In this document: in pieces, positions 24,899-32,720 of the stretch
How the letters are laid out: every line of letters starts with the position of its first letter
How positions within the stretch are numbered: position 1 is the stretch's first letter
Assembly (NCBI GenBank): GCA_903855995.1
Contig: CAIOAN010000013.1
Span: 1-64,000, forward strand
Direction: 5' to 3'
DNA length: 64,000 nucleotides
DNA from: an uncultured Opitutia bacterium
GTDB lineage: Bacteria; Verrucomicrobiota; Verrucomicrobiia; Opitutales; UBA953
Program-made: the position numbers and the translations under genes
Notes under the pieces: generated by a model
What the model was told of the DNA's origin: nothing
Databases searched by the model: none
Seen by the model: the letters and a program-made list of their open reading frames with translations, nothing else

Positions 24899-27847
24899 AT
24901 GCTGGCCGAACGTCTCATCGCCCGCATCCGGGGCCAGCTGGAACTGAACACCCCCGACCTCGAAGCACGCTCGCTGGCCGGCGAATACTCCGCGCTCTGC
25001 CTGCGCGCCCGCGAACGTCTGGAACAATGCGCGACACTCCTCCGCAGCGGTAACGAGCACGCCGCCTTCCAGGTCGCCGAATCCGACCCCGACCTGCTCA
25101 GCCTCTGTGCGCTGCTAAGCTTCGCCGAATCCGATCGCTGGCAGCAGCTGTGCCGCGAACGCGGTCTTCCGCCAGGCTTCCCGCTCGACGGCCAGCACAT
25201 CCTCGCCGTCGAAAGCCTCTACGGGAAAGAAATCGGCGAGAACCACCCTCTCTACCGCGACTATCGAGATGCCATCCGCAAGCGCGACGAGGATCGCGCC
25301 CTATCCGTCCTGCGCTCCATCGCCCGCATCAATCCGAACGACCCGAACGCACGCTCGGAGCTCAGCCGTCTTTCCGCGAAGTTCCTCCGCGAGTCCCTCG
25401 GCAAAGTCACCGCACTCTTCGCCGATCATCGCGATGAGGAAGCCATCGAGCTGATGAACCGGATGGAGCGCTTCGGCGCCAACGATCTTTCCGACGAGAA
25501 CCCCTGGGACGACGCCATGAAGCGCCGGGTAGCCTGGCTGCGCTCTAAAGCCCTCCAACAAGTCACCGAACTCGCCGCCGAAGCGGCGGAAGCACGTCAG
25601 GGCGGCCACTGGGAAGCCTGCGCCTCCAGCCTCGGCCGCGCCCGCTCACTCGAACGCGATCATCAACTCAACCTCTCGGCCAACCTGCTCGCGCAGGTCA
25701 CCGAGCTCGAAGCCTGGGCCGGCGAACTCGCCGCCGCCGCCGAAGCCGAAGCCGGACTCCGGTCCGGCGTCGAAACGCTGACCGACGAATGGAATGTGCT
25801 CTGCCAGGAATCCGCCCGCGGCTCCTCCCCGGCCATTCTCATCGTTCGCCTCAACAGCTGGCTCGAACGCGCCGCGCCGCTTTCGGAAAGACTCCCCGAA
25901 GGCCTCGTCCGCGAGGCCCGCGCCCTGCGCCAGAACACCCGCAGCCAACTGAGCCGTCGCTACACCCTGCTCACGACCGCCGCGGTGACGGGCCTGGTCG
26001 CCATCATCGTCGTGGGCGTCTGGTTTAAATATAACGAGAACCAACGGGAGGCAGCCCGCGATCAGCTCTCGGAAGCCCGCCGGCTCGTCGAACTCTACGA
26101 CCACCCCGCGGCGCTCAAGGCGCTGAAAAAATATGAGAGCGAACCCAACGCCGCCGTTGAGGAGGCCACCCGCCGCGGGCAAACGAAGGAACTGAACGAG
26201 CGGATCGCCGCCCAGACCGCGGCCGAACAGCGCCTGAGCACCGAGGCGCATCAACTGAACGACATCGGCCAGAAGGGCCCTACGGTCGCCAACCTCGCCG
26301 AAACAACCAAGCGGGTCGAACGGTACCAGGAATCGTTCAATCGTACTCCAGGTCTGCAAGCCCGCCTGAAAGCCATCTTCCCTGACCCGGAAGCGCTGCT
26401 CGCCGCCTGCCGCCTCATGCAGGATCAGGTGCGCACCGACCTCACCCAACAACGTGTCGCCCTGCATAAGGCGATGGGCGACGGCGAAACCATCACCGAC
26501 ATCACCACGGCCGCCGATGCTCTCGACAAACTCCGCGTCGTCCTCCGCACCCTCTCCGACGGAGGCGTGAAGGAACTCGATGAGGCCTTCGCCGAAGCCG
26601 ACCGGGCCGGCGTCCGCCTCGACGGCGAACGCAAGACCGTCAACGCCCTGCGCGCGCTCCGCTCCGCCGCCGACATCAAGAGTTACCTCGAAGCACTGGC
26701 CGATACGGTCAAGAACACCGTCGACGAGAAATCGGACCTGAGCAAACGCGCGGCCTTCATCGCCGAAAAGGCCGACACGCTCCGCAATCTCCCGCGCACC
26801 GCTCTGGCTCCCCGCGTCGGTGCGATGTGGGATGCCGCCGCTACCGCCGATCCTCAGGGCGTGTTCCATCCCGCCGTTCTCCTCGAACCGGAGACCCGCG
26901 CGCTCAGCACGCTCTCCGATGACGCAGTCACCGCCTCCCTTCATCGCTACACCATCCGCCAATACACCGCCCGCGGACCGCAAATCCTGCGCATCGCCCT
27001 CATCGCAGGGGAGATTGCCGAGAAACGCGTGACGATCACCGACGGCTTTGAAATCATCCAACGTGGCAAGGAACTTAACCGCGACGGCACCGTCATCGAG
27101 TCGACATGGAGTCGCCGCGAGTTCAACAACGGCGTCCGCGCCGGCGAGGAAGCCGCGGAACAAAGCACGATCAAGGAGCTCGAATTCATCCGGCAAATCG
27201 CCCGTTTCCAGGACCCGAAGACCGGCAAACTCCTCGAGCCCCTGATCCGCACGATGGACCGCATCCGCCGCAACGACTCGCCTTACCCGGAACTCCGCGC
27301 GTATCAGCTCCAGGAACTCTACAAACTCTCGATGGGCCGACCGGAAGTCTGGGGCGTACTCTTCTCCCCGTCCGCCCAGCGCGACGCCGAACAGCTTCGT
27401 CGCCTGACCCAGAATTCCATGCGCCCGCTGGACTTCCTTTTCAAAGATAAATGGGCCGACATCCAGGCCGACCTGCGCGGCTTCCTAATCCGCCAAGGCG
27501 GCGCCACCTATTCCGAGGAAGCACGCTTCTGGCGGGCGACGTTCTCCACACTGCGCAACAAGCGGCTCATCCTCGCCGGCATGGTCGGCCGCGACGGTCA
27601 GCCGGTCTTACGGGAACAAGTCAAAGGAAGCGCGCTTTACGGCTTAGACAATGAAGGCAAAGCTACGGTGCTTTTCCGGGTCGGCGACGACGGCACCCCG
27701 CAACGGGTCGCTGACGCCGCCCCGCTCTCCCCTCTGCTCCGCTACCCCGGCACCGTCGCCGACGCGGCCAACGCCGCCACCATCCCCAAGGGCCTGCTAC
27801 CGCCCGACGGAGGCTGGGAAACCCTCCTTCAAGGTCGCGACCTCTAA
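24899..27847 (+). CDS. Large helical single-pass membrane protein, unknown; third gene of GTPase operon
   Basis: This 982-residue protein is not assignable to a family. Residues 1-~350 are almost wholly alpha-helical, Glu/Ala/Arg-rich and solenoid-like. One transmembrane helix lies around 355-377 (TLLTTAAVTGLVAIIVVGVW). Residues ~378-650 are again long amphipathic helices and probable coiled coil. Residues ~680-982 look globular (IRQYTARGPQILRIALIAGE, and LYGLDNEGKATVLFRVGDDG). The half-and-half layout around one TM suggests a scaffold or effector coupling the cytoplasmic GTPase to the other side of the membrane (inference). It starts 3 nt after the GAP1-like gene and ends 3 nt before the next. 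Confidence 0.65.
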   Translation: MLAERLIARIRGQLELNTPDLEARSLAGEYSALCLRARERLEQCATLLRSGNEHAAFQVAESDPDLLSLCALLSFAESDRWQQLCRERGLPPGFPLDGQHILAVESLYGKEIGENHPLYRDYRDAIRKRDEDRALSVLRSIARINPNDPNARSELSRLSAKFLRESLGKVTALFADHRDEEAIELMNRMERFGANDLSDENPWDDAMKRRVAWLRSKALQQVTELAAEAAEARQGGHWEACASSLGRARSLERDHQLNLSANLLAQVTELEAWAGELAAAAEAEAGLRSGVETLTDEWNVLCQESARGSSPAILIVRLNSWLERAAPLSERLPEGLVREARALRQNTRSQLSRRYTLLTTAAVTGLVAIIVVGVWFKYNENQREAARDQLSEARRLVELYDHPAALKALKKYESEPNAAVEEATRRGQTKELNERIAAQTAAEQRLSTEAHQLNDIGQKGPTVANLAETTKRVERYQESFNRTPGLQARLKAIFPDPEALLAACRLMQDQVRTDLTQQRVALHKAMGDGETITDITTAADALDKLRVVLRTLSDGGVKELDEAFAEADRAGVRLDGERKTVNALRALRSAADIKSYLEALADTVKNTVDEKSDLSKRAAFIAEKADTLRNLPRTALAPRVGAMWDAAATADPQGVFHPAVLLEPETRALSTLSDDAVTASLHRYTIRQYTARGPQILRIALIAGEIAEKRVTITDGFEIIQRGKELNRDGTVIESTWSRREFNNGVRAGEEAAEQSTIKELEFIRQIARFQDPKTGKLLEPLIRTMDRIRRNDSPYPELRAYQLQELYKLSMGRPEVWGVLFSPSAQRDAEQLRRLTQNSMRPLDFLFKDKWADIQADLRGFLIRQGGATYSEEARFWRATFSTLRNKRLILAGMVGRDGQPVLREQVKGSALYGLDNEGKATVLFRVGDDGTPQRVADAAPLSPLLRYPGTVADAANAATIPKGLLPPDGGWETLLQGRDL

Positions 27848-27850
27848 GCA

Positions 27851-28483
27851 ATGTCTCGCCCCACCCAATTCCGTCTTCGCTGGAAAGGTGCCATCTCCGG
27901 CCCCTTCCCCTTACCGCGCATCAGCGAGATGCTGCGCTCAGGTGAGATCAGCCTGATTCATAATATCGAAGTCGATGAGGGTTGGATGACCGTCCGCGAT
28001 TACTTCCGCACCATCGGCCTCAATCGCTCCCCCGCCCAGATGGGCATCAGCGAAAGCAACGCCCGCCGAGACGACGACTCGGCGGCGCCGCCCACCGGCG
28101 CCAATCTTCACACGTCTGAGACGATGTCTGTCGAAACGGGCCGCAACGCCGCCGGCGAATCTCTCGAGCGCACCGTGCGCGAAGGCTATCTCTGGTGTGG
28201 CTCCACTTTCCTCTTTCCGCCGATCTTCGGTCTCTCGGTATACGCCTGGCACCTGCTTTTCGCGGAGACTCCGCCCATCTCGCTCTTCATCGTACTGTGC
28301 CTCACGACGGCCGTCGGTTGCTTCCTGCCTGTTTCGTTCGTGCAAAAAATCGGGCGCACACTGGACCAGGAAGGCCTTGGTGAAATTCGTCAGGCGCAAT
28401 CCAACCTGGCCGTCCTGCTCTCAATTCTGAGCCTAGCCATCTGGCTAGGCGCCTGCTGGTTGCTGGTTCACACCCGCTCCTGA
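27851..28483 (+). CDS. GYF_2-like domain membrane protein, last gene of GTPase operon
   Basis: The 210-residue protein opens with a GYF_2-like domain (residues ~6-55: FRLRWKGAISGPFPLPRISE, then VDEGWMTVRDYF). This small fold is often found in bacterial signalling and membrane proteins where it is thought to bind peptides. A polar Ser/Thr/Asp-rich linker (~65-105) follows. Two or three hydrophobic helices (~117-140, 145-165, 185-207) then anchor it in the inner membrane. Being last in the operon suggests a membrane-docking or sensing partner for the GTPase complex. A short hydrophilic end follows the last helix. Confidence 0.65.
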   Translation: MSRPTQFRLRWKGAISGPFPLPRISEMLRSGEISLIHNIEVDEGWMTVRDYFRTIGLNRSPAQMGISESNARRDDDSAAPPTGANLHTSETMSVETGRNAAGESLERTVREGYLWCGSTFLFPPIFGLSVYAWHLLFAETPPISLFIVLCLTTAVGCFLPVSFVQKIGRTLDQEGLGEIRQAQSNLAVLLSILSLAIWLGACWLLVHTRS

Positions 28484-28494
28484 CCTCAATCGGC

Positions 28495-28523
28495 TTGACG
28501 AGCCCGAAGGGCTGGGCTGGACT
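28495..28523 (+). promoter_or_regulatory. Possible tRNA promoter
   Basis: TTGACG (28495-28500), a 17-nt spacer, then TGGACT (28518-28523), 17 nt before the tRNA 5' end. The -35 is good and the -10 is poor (3 of 6). Confidence 0.35.
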
Positions 28524-28540
28524 GACCGGACTCGGTTTTC

Positions 28541-28617
28541 GGTAGTGTAGCTCAGTTGGTTAGAGCGAGGGACTCATAAGCCCTAGGTCGGCAGTTCGAT
28601 CCTGCCCACTACCACCA
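28541..28617 (+). tRNA. tRNA with CAT anticodon (Met elongator, or Ile2)
   Basis: A full cloverleaf is readable. Acceptor stem GGTAGTG (28541-28547) pairs with CACTACC (28607-28613); the D arm is AGCTCAGTTGGTTAGAGC. The anticodon loop is CTCATAA with CAT at 28575-28577, the T arm is GGCAG-TTCGATC-CTGCC, and CCA is encoded at 28615-28617. The anticodon stem AGGGA/GCCCT has an A-G mismatch next to the loop (position 31-39). CAT can be elongator Met, initiator Met or lysidine-modified Ile2. The paired first acceptor base argues against the initiator. I cannot separate Met from Ile2. Confidence 0.95.
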
Positions 28618-28646
28618 CCGGGTGAGTCTTTGACCCCCCGCGGCCT

Positions 28647-29168
28647 TCAGGCCTTCAGAATGGCCGAAGCCGGGATATCCAAGCCGTCCTTCCAGAGGGA
28701 TTCGAGGGCGTAGCTCTTGCGGATGTCTTCGCGGAAGAGGTGGAAAAGGATATCGAAAGCGTCGACGACGGTCCAGCCGCTGTCCTTCTGGGATTCGGAG
28801 CGGGAACTGACGCCGCATTCATCCAAGGCTTGCTCGAGCGCAATTCGCAGGGCGCGCAGGTGCGGCTCAGAAGTACCCGTGGCAATCACGAGGAAATCAG
28901 CCACGGAAGAAATCTGCCCGAGTTCCAGAACGCGGACTTCAGCCGCCTTCTTGTCATCAAGCGCCTTGATGGCGGCGATGAGGTGTGCGGGCAGCTTAGG
29001 CATCACGACCATCGGCTTCGGGGCCGTCTTCTCGCCGCGGGCCTTGGCCTTGAGCGCGGGAATCTTAGCCACAACGCGACGTGCCACCGGCTTACGCGCG
29101 GGCTTGGCTGGCCCACGGGATTTGGCCGCAGGCTTACCGGAGGTTTTCTTCTTCTTGAGGGCAGACAT
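28647..29168 (-). CDS. rsfS: Ribosomal silencing factor RsfS with basic N-terminal extension
   Basis: Residues ~62-173 are the RsfS/Iojap domain: ALDDKKAAEVRVLELGQISS, then VADFLVIATGTSEPHLRAL, SRSESQKDSGWTVVDAFDIL and YALESLWKDG. RsfS binds ribosomal protein L14 and blocks subunit joining in starvation. The first ~60 residues are an added Lys/Ala/Pro/Arg-rich tail (KKKKTSGKPAAKSRG) resembling histone-H1-like basic tails, which the usual ~110-residue RsfS lacks. It lies 2 nt downstream of nadD, the common nadD-rsfS pairing. It converges on the tRNA. Confidence 0.92.
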   Translation of the reverse strand: MSALKKKKTSGKPAAKSRGPAKPARKPVARRVVAKIPALKAKARGEKTAPKPMVVMPKLPAHLIAAIKALDDKKAAEVRVLELGQISSVADFLVIATGTSEPHLRALRIALEQALDECGVSSRSESQKDSGWTVVDAFDILFHLFREDIRKSYALESLWKDGLDIPASAILKA

Positions 29169-29170
29169 GG

Positions 29171-29761
29171 TCAGGCTTGGTAAAGGGTTCGCTCTTCGAT
29201 GTGGCGGGCAACCTCGCTCGGCAAGCCGTTTCGGGCCGATTCGCCCCTACGCAGTGTTTCTCGCAGTGCGGTGGACGAAACCTGGACGGCTGGGGCGGTC
29301 AGCACGGTGAGCTTGATATGAGGCGCCAGCACCGCAGGCGGAACGGTCGAGATACCGTCACGGGAAAGCACCGCGAAATCCACGAGTCCGCAAAGTTCAA
29401 TGACGTCCTTCCATCGATCGAGCCGGGCCAGCTGATCTGCCCCTAATATCCAGACGCGCCAGGCACCGGAAAATTCTTGGGCCAACTCGCGGGCGGTATC
29501 GATGGACCAACTGGTGCCGCTTCGGTTGAGCTCACGCTCATCAATGCACACCCAAGGGCTTCCGGCGAAGGCGAGCTGACACATGGTCACTCGCTCTCGG
29601 GCCGAGGCCACCGGCGCACCCGATCGCATTGGCGCCTGACCAGCGGGTATCACCCGCACTTGATCCAGCCCAAGCTGCTTCCACGCCGCCGTCGCCGCCG
29701 CCACATGCCCGTTGTGCGGAGGGTCGAAGGTCCCACCTAAAATGCCAATCGCGGAGGGCAT
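29171..29761 (-). CDS. nadD: Nicotinate-nucleotide adenylyltransferase
   Basis: The 196-residue enzyme adenylates nicotinate mononucleotide in NAD synthesis. The nucleotidyltransferase start GILGGTFDPPHNGHVAAA holds the (T/H)xGH signature (NGHV), and RVIPAGQAPMR and WILGADQLARLDRWKDV follow as in NadD. The C-terminal VSSTALRETLRRGE matches the ISSTxIR block. A leaderless-type promoter ends 6 nt before the ATG. It is co-transcribed with rsfS and divergent from lpxI. Confidence 0.95.
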   Translation of the reverse strand: MPSAIGILGGTFDPPHNGHVAAATAAWKQLGLDQVRVIPAGQAPMRSGAPVASARERVTMCQLAFAGSPWVCIDERELNRSGTSWSIDTARELAQEFSGAWRVWILGADQLARLDRWKDVIELCGLVDFAVLSRDGISTVPPAVLAPHIKLTVLTAPAVQVSSTALRETLRRGESARNGLPSEVARHIEERTLYQA

Positions 29762-29767
29762 GCCGCT

Positions 29768-29796
29768 ATTACGCTCGGCACCCCGGCCACTGGCAA
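29768..29796 (-). promoter_or_regulatory. Predicted nadD promoter, leaderless arrangement
   Basis: On the minus strand TTGCCA (29796-29791), a 17-nt spacer and CGTAAT (29773-29768) stand 6 nt from the nadD ATG. Confidence 0.5.
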
Positions 29797-29808
29797 CCCA
29801 AAGCAGGC

Positions 29809-29837
29809 TTGAGCCCGAGTCATTACCTCGAAACTAT
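29809..29837 (+). promoter_or_regulatory. Predicted lpxI promoter, leaderless arrangement
   Basis: TTGAGC (29809-29814), a 17-nt spacer and AACTAT (29832-29837) stand 6 nt from the ATG at 29844. The hexamers are weak, but the geometry is the same as at the other sites. Confidence 0.4.
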
Positions 29838-29843
29838 CCCGAC

Positions 29844-30695
29844 ATGGCATCTGCCTCGCGATTCCTGCCCCCGGGCTTCGACCCATCCCAGCCTGTCGTC
29901 GTCATCGCAGGCAAAGGCCGCTACCCCGCCCTGCTCATTGAATGTGCCCGTGCCCGAGGGGCGGCCGTTAAACTGATTTCTTTCGAGGATGAGACCGACC
30001 CGACCCTCATTGCTTCGTTCGCTCCGGCGGATCACCGCTCGGTGCCGGTAGGCAAACTCGGCACCCTGCTCGACTCCCTGAGCGAGCTCCGCGCGGCCGG
30101 CGCCGTGATGGCGGGTCAAGTGACCCCACGCAAACTCTTCAGCGGCATGGTGCCCGACCTGAAACTGGTCGCGCTGATGGCCTCCCTCAAAGCACGCAAC
30201 GCCGAGACGATCTTCGGTGCGATCTCGGCCGAGATTGAAAAAATCGGAGTGCGCATGCTCGATGCCCGCGCCTTCCTGGACGACCACCTGGCCACCATAG
30301 GCTGCATGACCGGCTGGAGCTGCGGCATCGCCGATGAACAACTCGCCTTCGGCACCCGTATGGCCCGCGAAATGGCCCGTCTCGACGTCGGTCAGGCCGT
30401 CGTGACAGCCAAAGGCACGGTCATCGCTGTCGAAGCATTTGAAGGCACCGATAACATGCTCCGCCGCTGCTCCCAGACGGGAGGCAAGGAGATGTTGCTG
30501 ACGAAATCCTCCAAGCACGCCCAGGATTGGCGCTTCGACGTACCCTGCTTCGGGCTGAAGACACTCGAGAGCATGGCCGAAGGCGGCGTCACGAAGGCAG
30601 CCCTGGAAACGGACGGGGTCATTCTCATCGATAAGCCCGCCGTCATTGCCCGCGCGAAAACTCTGGGCATCGACCTCTGCGGCTTCTCCGCCTGA
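29844..30695 (+). CDS. lpxI: UDP-2,3-diacylglucosamine pyrophosphatase LpxI
   Basis: The 283-residue enzyme releases lipid X in lipid A synthesis and is the non-homologous replacement for LpxH. Family features: VVVIAGKGRYPALLIECARA at the N-terminus; RLDVGQAVVTAKGTVIAVEA followed by FEGTDNMLRRC in the C-terminal DUF1009 domain; then RFDVPCFGLKTLESMAEGG. The open frame reaches 44 codons further upstream, but that part overlaps nadD's 5' end and promoter. MASASRF at 29844 is preferred. The metallophosphoesterase gene follows 10 bp later. Confidence 0.93.
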   Translation: MASASRFLPPGFDPSQPVVVIAGKGRYPALLIECARARGAAVKLISFEDETDPTLIASFAPADHRSVPVGKLGTLLDSLSELRAAGAVMAGQVTPRKLFSGMVPDLKLVALMASLKARNAETIFGAISAEIEKIGVRMLDARAFLDDHLATIGCMTGWSCGIADEQLAFGTRMAREMARLDVGQAVVTAKGTVIAVEAFEGTDNMLRRCSQTGGKEMLLTKSSKHAQDWRFDVPCFGLKTLESMAEGGVTKAALETDGVILIDKPAVIARAKTLGIDLCGFSA

Positions 30696-30705
30696 CCGTC
30701 GTCCG

Positions 30706-31617
30706 ATGAATCGCCGACACTTCCTGAGTTCCGCGATGCTCGCCAGCCTGGCTCCGCACGCCGTCGCGGCCGAGAGCGCCGCCGACTCGTTTGACTTCGC
30801 CTACCTGACCGACATCCACGTGCAGCCGGAACTCGGTGCCGCTGAGGGCTTCCGTCAGTGCCTCGATCAGGTGAACCTGCTGAAGACACCCGCCGACTTT
30901 GTGCTGACGGGCGGCGACCTGATCATGGATGCGCTCGATGTGGGCATGGATCGAGTGCACCAGCAGTTCGAAATTTTCGATGAATGCATGAAACGGCTCT
31001 CACTTCCGGTGCATCATACGATCGGCAATCACGACGTCGTCGGCTGGTCCGCGAAATCGGTGGTCCAACCCGATGACCACGATTACGGCAAGAAACTCTT
31101 CGCCGACCGTTATGGTCGCGGCCGCACCTACCGCAGCTTCGACCACAAGGGCTGGCACTTCATCATCCTGGACTCCATCGGCCAGCACCAGGAGACCCGC
31201 GACTACCAAGGCTGGATCGATGACGCCCAATTGGATTGGTTGAAAAAAGACCTGGCCGCCACGGGCCGCTCAAAGCCGATTATCATGGTCTCCCATATTC
31301 CCTTCTACACCACCTGGCATCAGGTGCTCGGAGGGCCGACCGCCAAGCTCGACGGCAAAGCCATCGTGGGCAACCTCCACACCTTCCGGAAACTCTTCGA
31401 CGACTATAATATTCAGCTCGTCCTCAGCGGCCACGGACACGTCGTCGAACGCATCGAGATCGGTAAAGTGACCTACCTGCAGGGCGGGGCCGTCTGCGGC
31501 ATGTGGTGGAAAGGCCCGGTCTTCGGCAAACCCGAAGGCTTCGGCACCATCACCTGCCGGCGCGATGGCACCTGGCATTGGCAATACCGAGATTACGGCT
31601 GGAAGGCGCGTAAGTAA
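30706..31617 (+). CDS. Secreted calcineurin-like metallophosphoesterase (Tat-type signal)
   Basis: The 303-residue protein starts MNRRHFLSSAML, a Tat-like twin-arginine signal with cleavage probably after AVAAE. Metallophosphoesterase motifs follow: DFAYLTDIHVQ (DxH), LTGGDLIMD (GDxxxD-type), IGNHDVVG (GNHD), MVSHIPFYT and LSGHGHVVER (GHxH). This is a dimetal phosphohydrolase acting outside the cytoplasm; the substrate is unknown. The frame is open upstream, but the signal peptide fixes the start. It is 10 bp downstream of lpxI, so it may share its transcript. Confidence 0.9.
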   Translation: MNRRHFLSSAMLASLAPHAVAAESAADSFDFAYLTDIHVQPELGAAEGFRQCLDQVNLLKTPADFVLTGGDLIMDALDVGMDRVHQQFEIFDECMKRLSLPVHHTIGNHDVVGWSAKSVVQPDDHDYGKKLFADRYGRGRTYRSFDHKGWHFIILDSIGQHQETRDYQGWIDDAQLDWLKKDLAATGRSKPIIMVSHIPFYTTWHQVLGGPTAKLDGKAIVGNLHTFRKLFDDYNIQLVLSGHGHVVERIEIGKVTYLQGGAVCGMWWKGPVFGKPEGFGTITCRRDGTWHWQYRDYGWKARK

Positions 31618-31624
31618 AACCGGC

Positions 31625-31888
31625 TCAGCCTTCGAAGAAATTCCAGGCGACCGCGCTCTCCGCCAGCACCCAGGCGACCACCAGGGCGAAGACGATCAGT
31701 AGCCAGCGACGATGCCGCACCCAGAGGTTCGGCGTCTCGTCCGCATGATCCAGTCCATGCCGTGCACTGAGCATCAACCGCATCTTGGTTCGCCAAGGAA
31801 GTTTCGTCTGCCCCGAGAGATCCGGGTGCGCATACGTGCTCTCCCGGTAGACGGGCTTGCGAAACAGGCCGGCAATGCGACGCAGCAT
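31625..31888 (-). CDS. Small single-pass membrane protein, unknown
   Basis: The 87-residue protein has a basic, polar N-terminal region (MLRRIAGLFRKPVYRES, WRTKMRLML) and one transmembrane helix at ~63-80 (WLLIVFALVVAWVLAESAV), ending WNFFEG. It should be inserted with its N-terminus in the cytoplasm. A leaderless-type promoter fits the ATG exactly, which supports the gene being real. It is convergent with the metallophosphoesterase gene (7-bp gap) and divergent from panB. No homologous family was recognised. Confidence 0.65.
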   Translation of the reverse strand: MLRRIAGLFRKPVYRESTYAHPDLSGQTKLPWRTKMRLMLSARHGLDHADETPNLWVRHRRWLLIVFALVVAWVLAESAVAWNFFEG

Positions 31889-31894
31889 CCCTCT

Positions 31895-31923
31895 TCCTTA
31901 CACCCTTTACCCACGCTTTACAA
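31895..31923 (-). promoter_or_regulatory. Predicted promoter of the small membrane protein gene, overlapping the panB promoter
   Basis: On the minus strand TTGTAA (31923-31918), a 17-nt spacer and TAAGGA (31900-31895) stand 6 nt from the ATG. Its -35 occupies the same bases as the plus-strand -35 of panB. Confidence 0.5.
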
Positions 31924-31945
31924 GCGGAGGGTCTCGGGGTAATCC
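31917..31945 (+). promoter_or_regulatory. Predicted panB promoter
   Basis: TTTACA (31917-31922), a 17-nt spacer and TAATCC (31940-31945) stand 7 nt from the GTG at 31953. The -35 overlaps the divergent minus-strand -35 almost completely. Confidence 0.4.
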
Positions 31946-31952
31946 CTTGGAC

Positions 31953-32720
31953 GTGAAGTCTAACACCCGGTCCCTCCGCGCCCTCAAAGGCGTCCGGCCT
32001 ATCGTCTGCCTCACGGCTTACGACGCGATCACGGCCCGCATCGCCGAAGCCGGCGGGGCCGACCTCATCCTCGTCGGGGACTCGGTGGGCAACACGGTCT
32101 TGGGCATGCCCGATACGGTCAGCGTCACCCTCGACATGATGATTCATCATTCTGCCGCCGTGGCCCGGGCGAAACCGGAAACCATCATCGTCGGCGACCT
32201 GCCCTTCGGCCTCGCCCATGACAGTTTCCCCAAACTTCTCGGCTACTGCCGCCGCTTCCTCCAAGAAGGTGGCGTCAAGGCCGTCAAGATCGAAGGCGGC
32301 GTCGCCCTCGCTCCCGCGGTGGCCCGCCTAATCGATGCCGGCATCCCGGTCATGGGCCACGTCGGCATGCTACCCCAACGCGTCCATTCAGCCGGCTATC
32401 GCCGCCGCGGACTGACTCCGGCAGACCAGCGTCAGCTGCTTATCGACGCCCAATCCATCGACGCGGCAGGCGCCTTTGCGATGGTGGTGGAATGCGTCGA
32501 CGAAACTTTCGTGCCGCAGATTACGGCCGCGGTCAAATGCCCAACAATCGGCATCGGCTCAGGTCGCGGTTGCGACGGCCAGATTCTGGTGATACACGAT
32601 CTGCTCGGCTTCACGATTGAACCACCACCTTTCGCGCGTCCGGAAGCCAACCTCCACCGCGACGCCGTCGCCGCGGTCAAACGCTGGGCCGCCAAGGTCC
32701 GCAGCAAGAAATCTCGATGA
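31953..32720 (+). CDS. panB: 3-methyl-2-oxobutanoate hydroxymethyltransferase
   Basis: The 255-residue enzyme adds a hydroxymethyl group to ketoisovalerate in pantothenate synthesis. It shows the family blocks ALKGVRPIVCLTAYDAITAR, LVGDSVGNTVLGM with the metal Asp, VGDLPFG, VKIEGG, VMGHVGMLPQ and CPTIGIGSG. The GTG start (VKSNTRSL) gives the normal length. A TTG two codons earlier is also possible, while the longer open frame would overlap the divergent membrane-protein gene. Its stop overlaps the gpsA start by 4 bp (ATGA). Confidence 0.95.
   Translation: MKSNTRSLRALKGVRPIVCLTAYDAITARIAEAGGADLILVGDSVGNTVLGMPDTVSVTLDMMIHHSAAVARAKPETIIVGDLPFGLAHDSFPKLLGYCRRFLQEGGVKAVKIEGGVALAPAVARLIDAGIPVMGHVGMLPQRVHSAGYRRRGLTPADQRQLLIDAQSIDAAGAFAMVVECVDETFVPQITAAVKCPTIGIGSGRGCDGQILVIHDLLGFTIEPPPFARPEANLHRDAVAAVKRWAAKVRSKKSR

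Noticed and set aside
25646-27196. 516-codon open frame on the minus strand
   Set aside because: Opposite the third gene of the GTPase operon; low-complexity Gly/Val/Glu composition typical of shadow frames.
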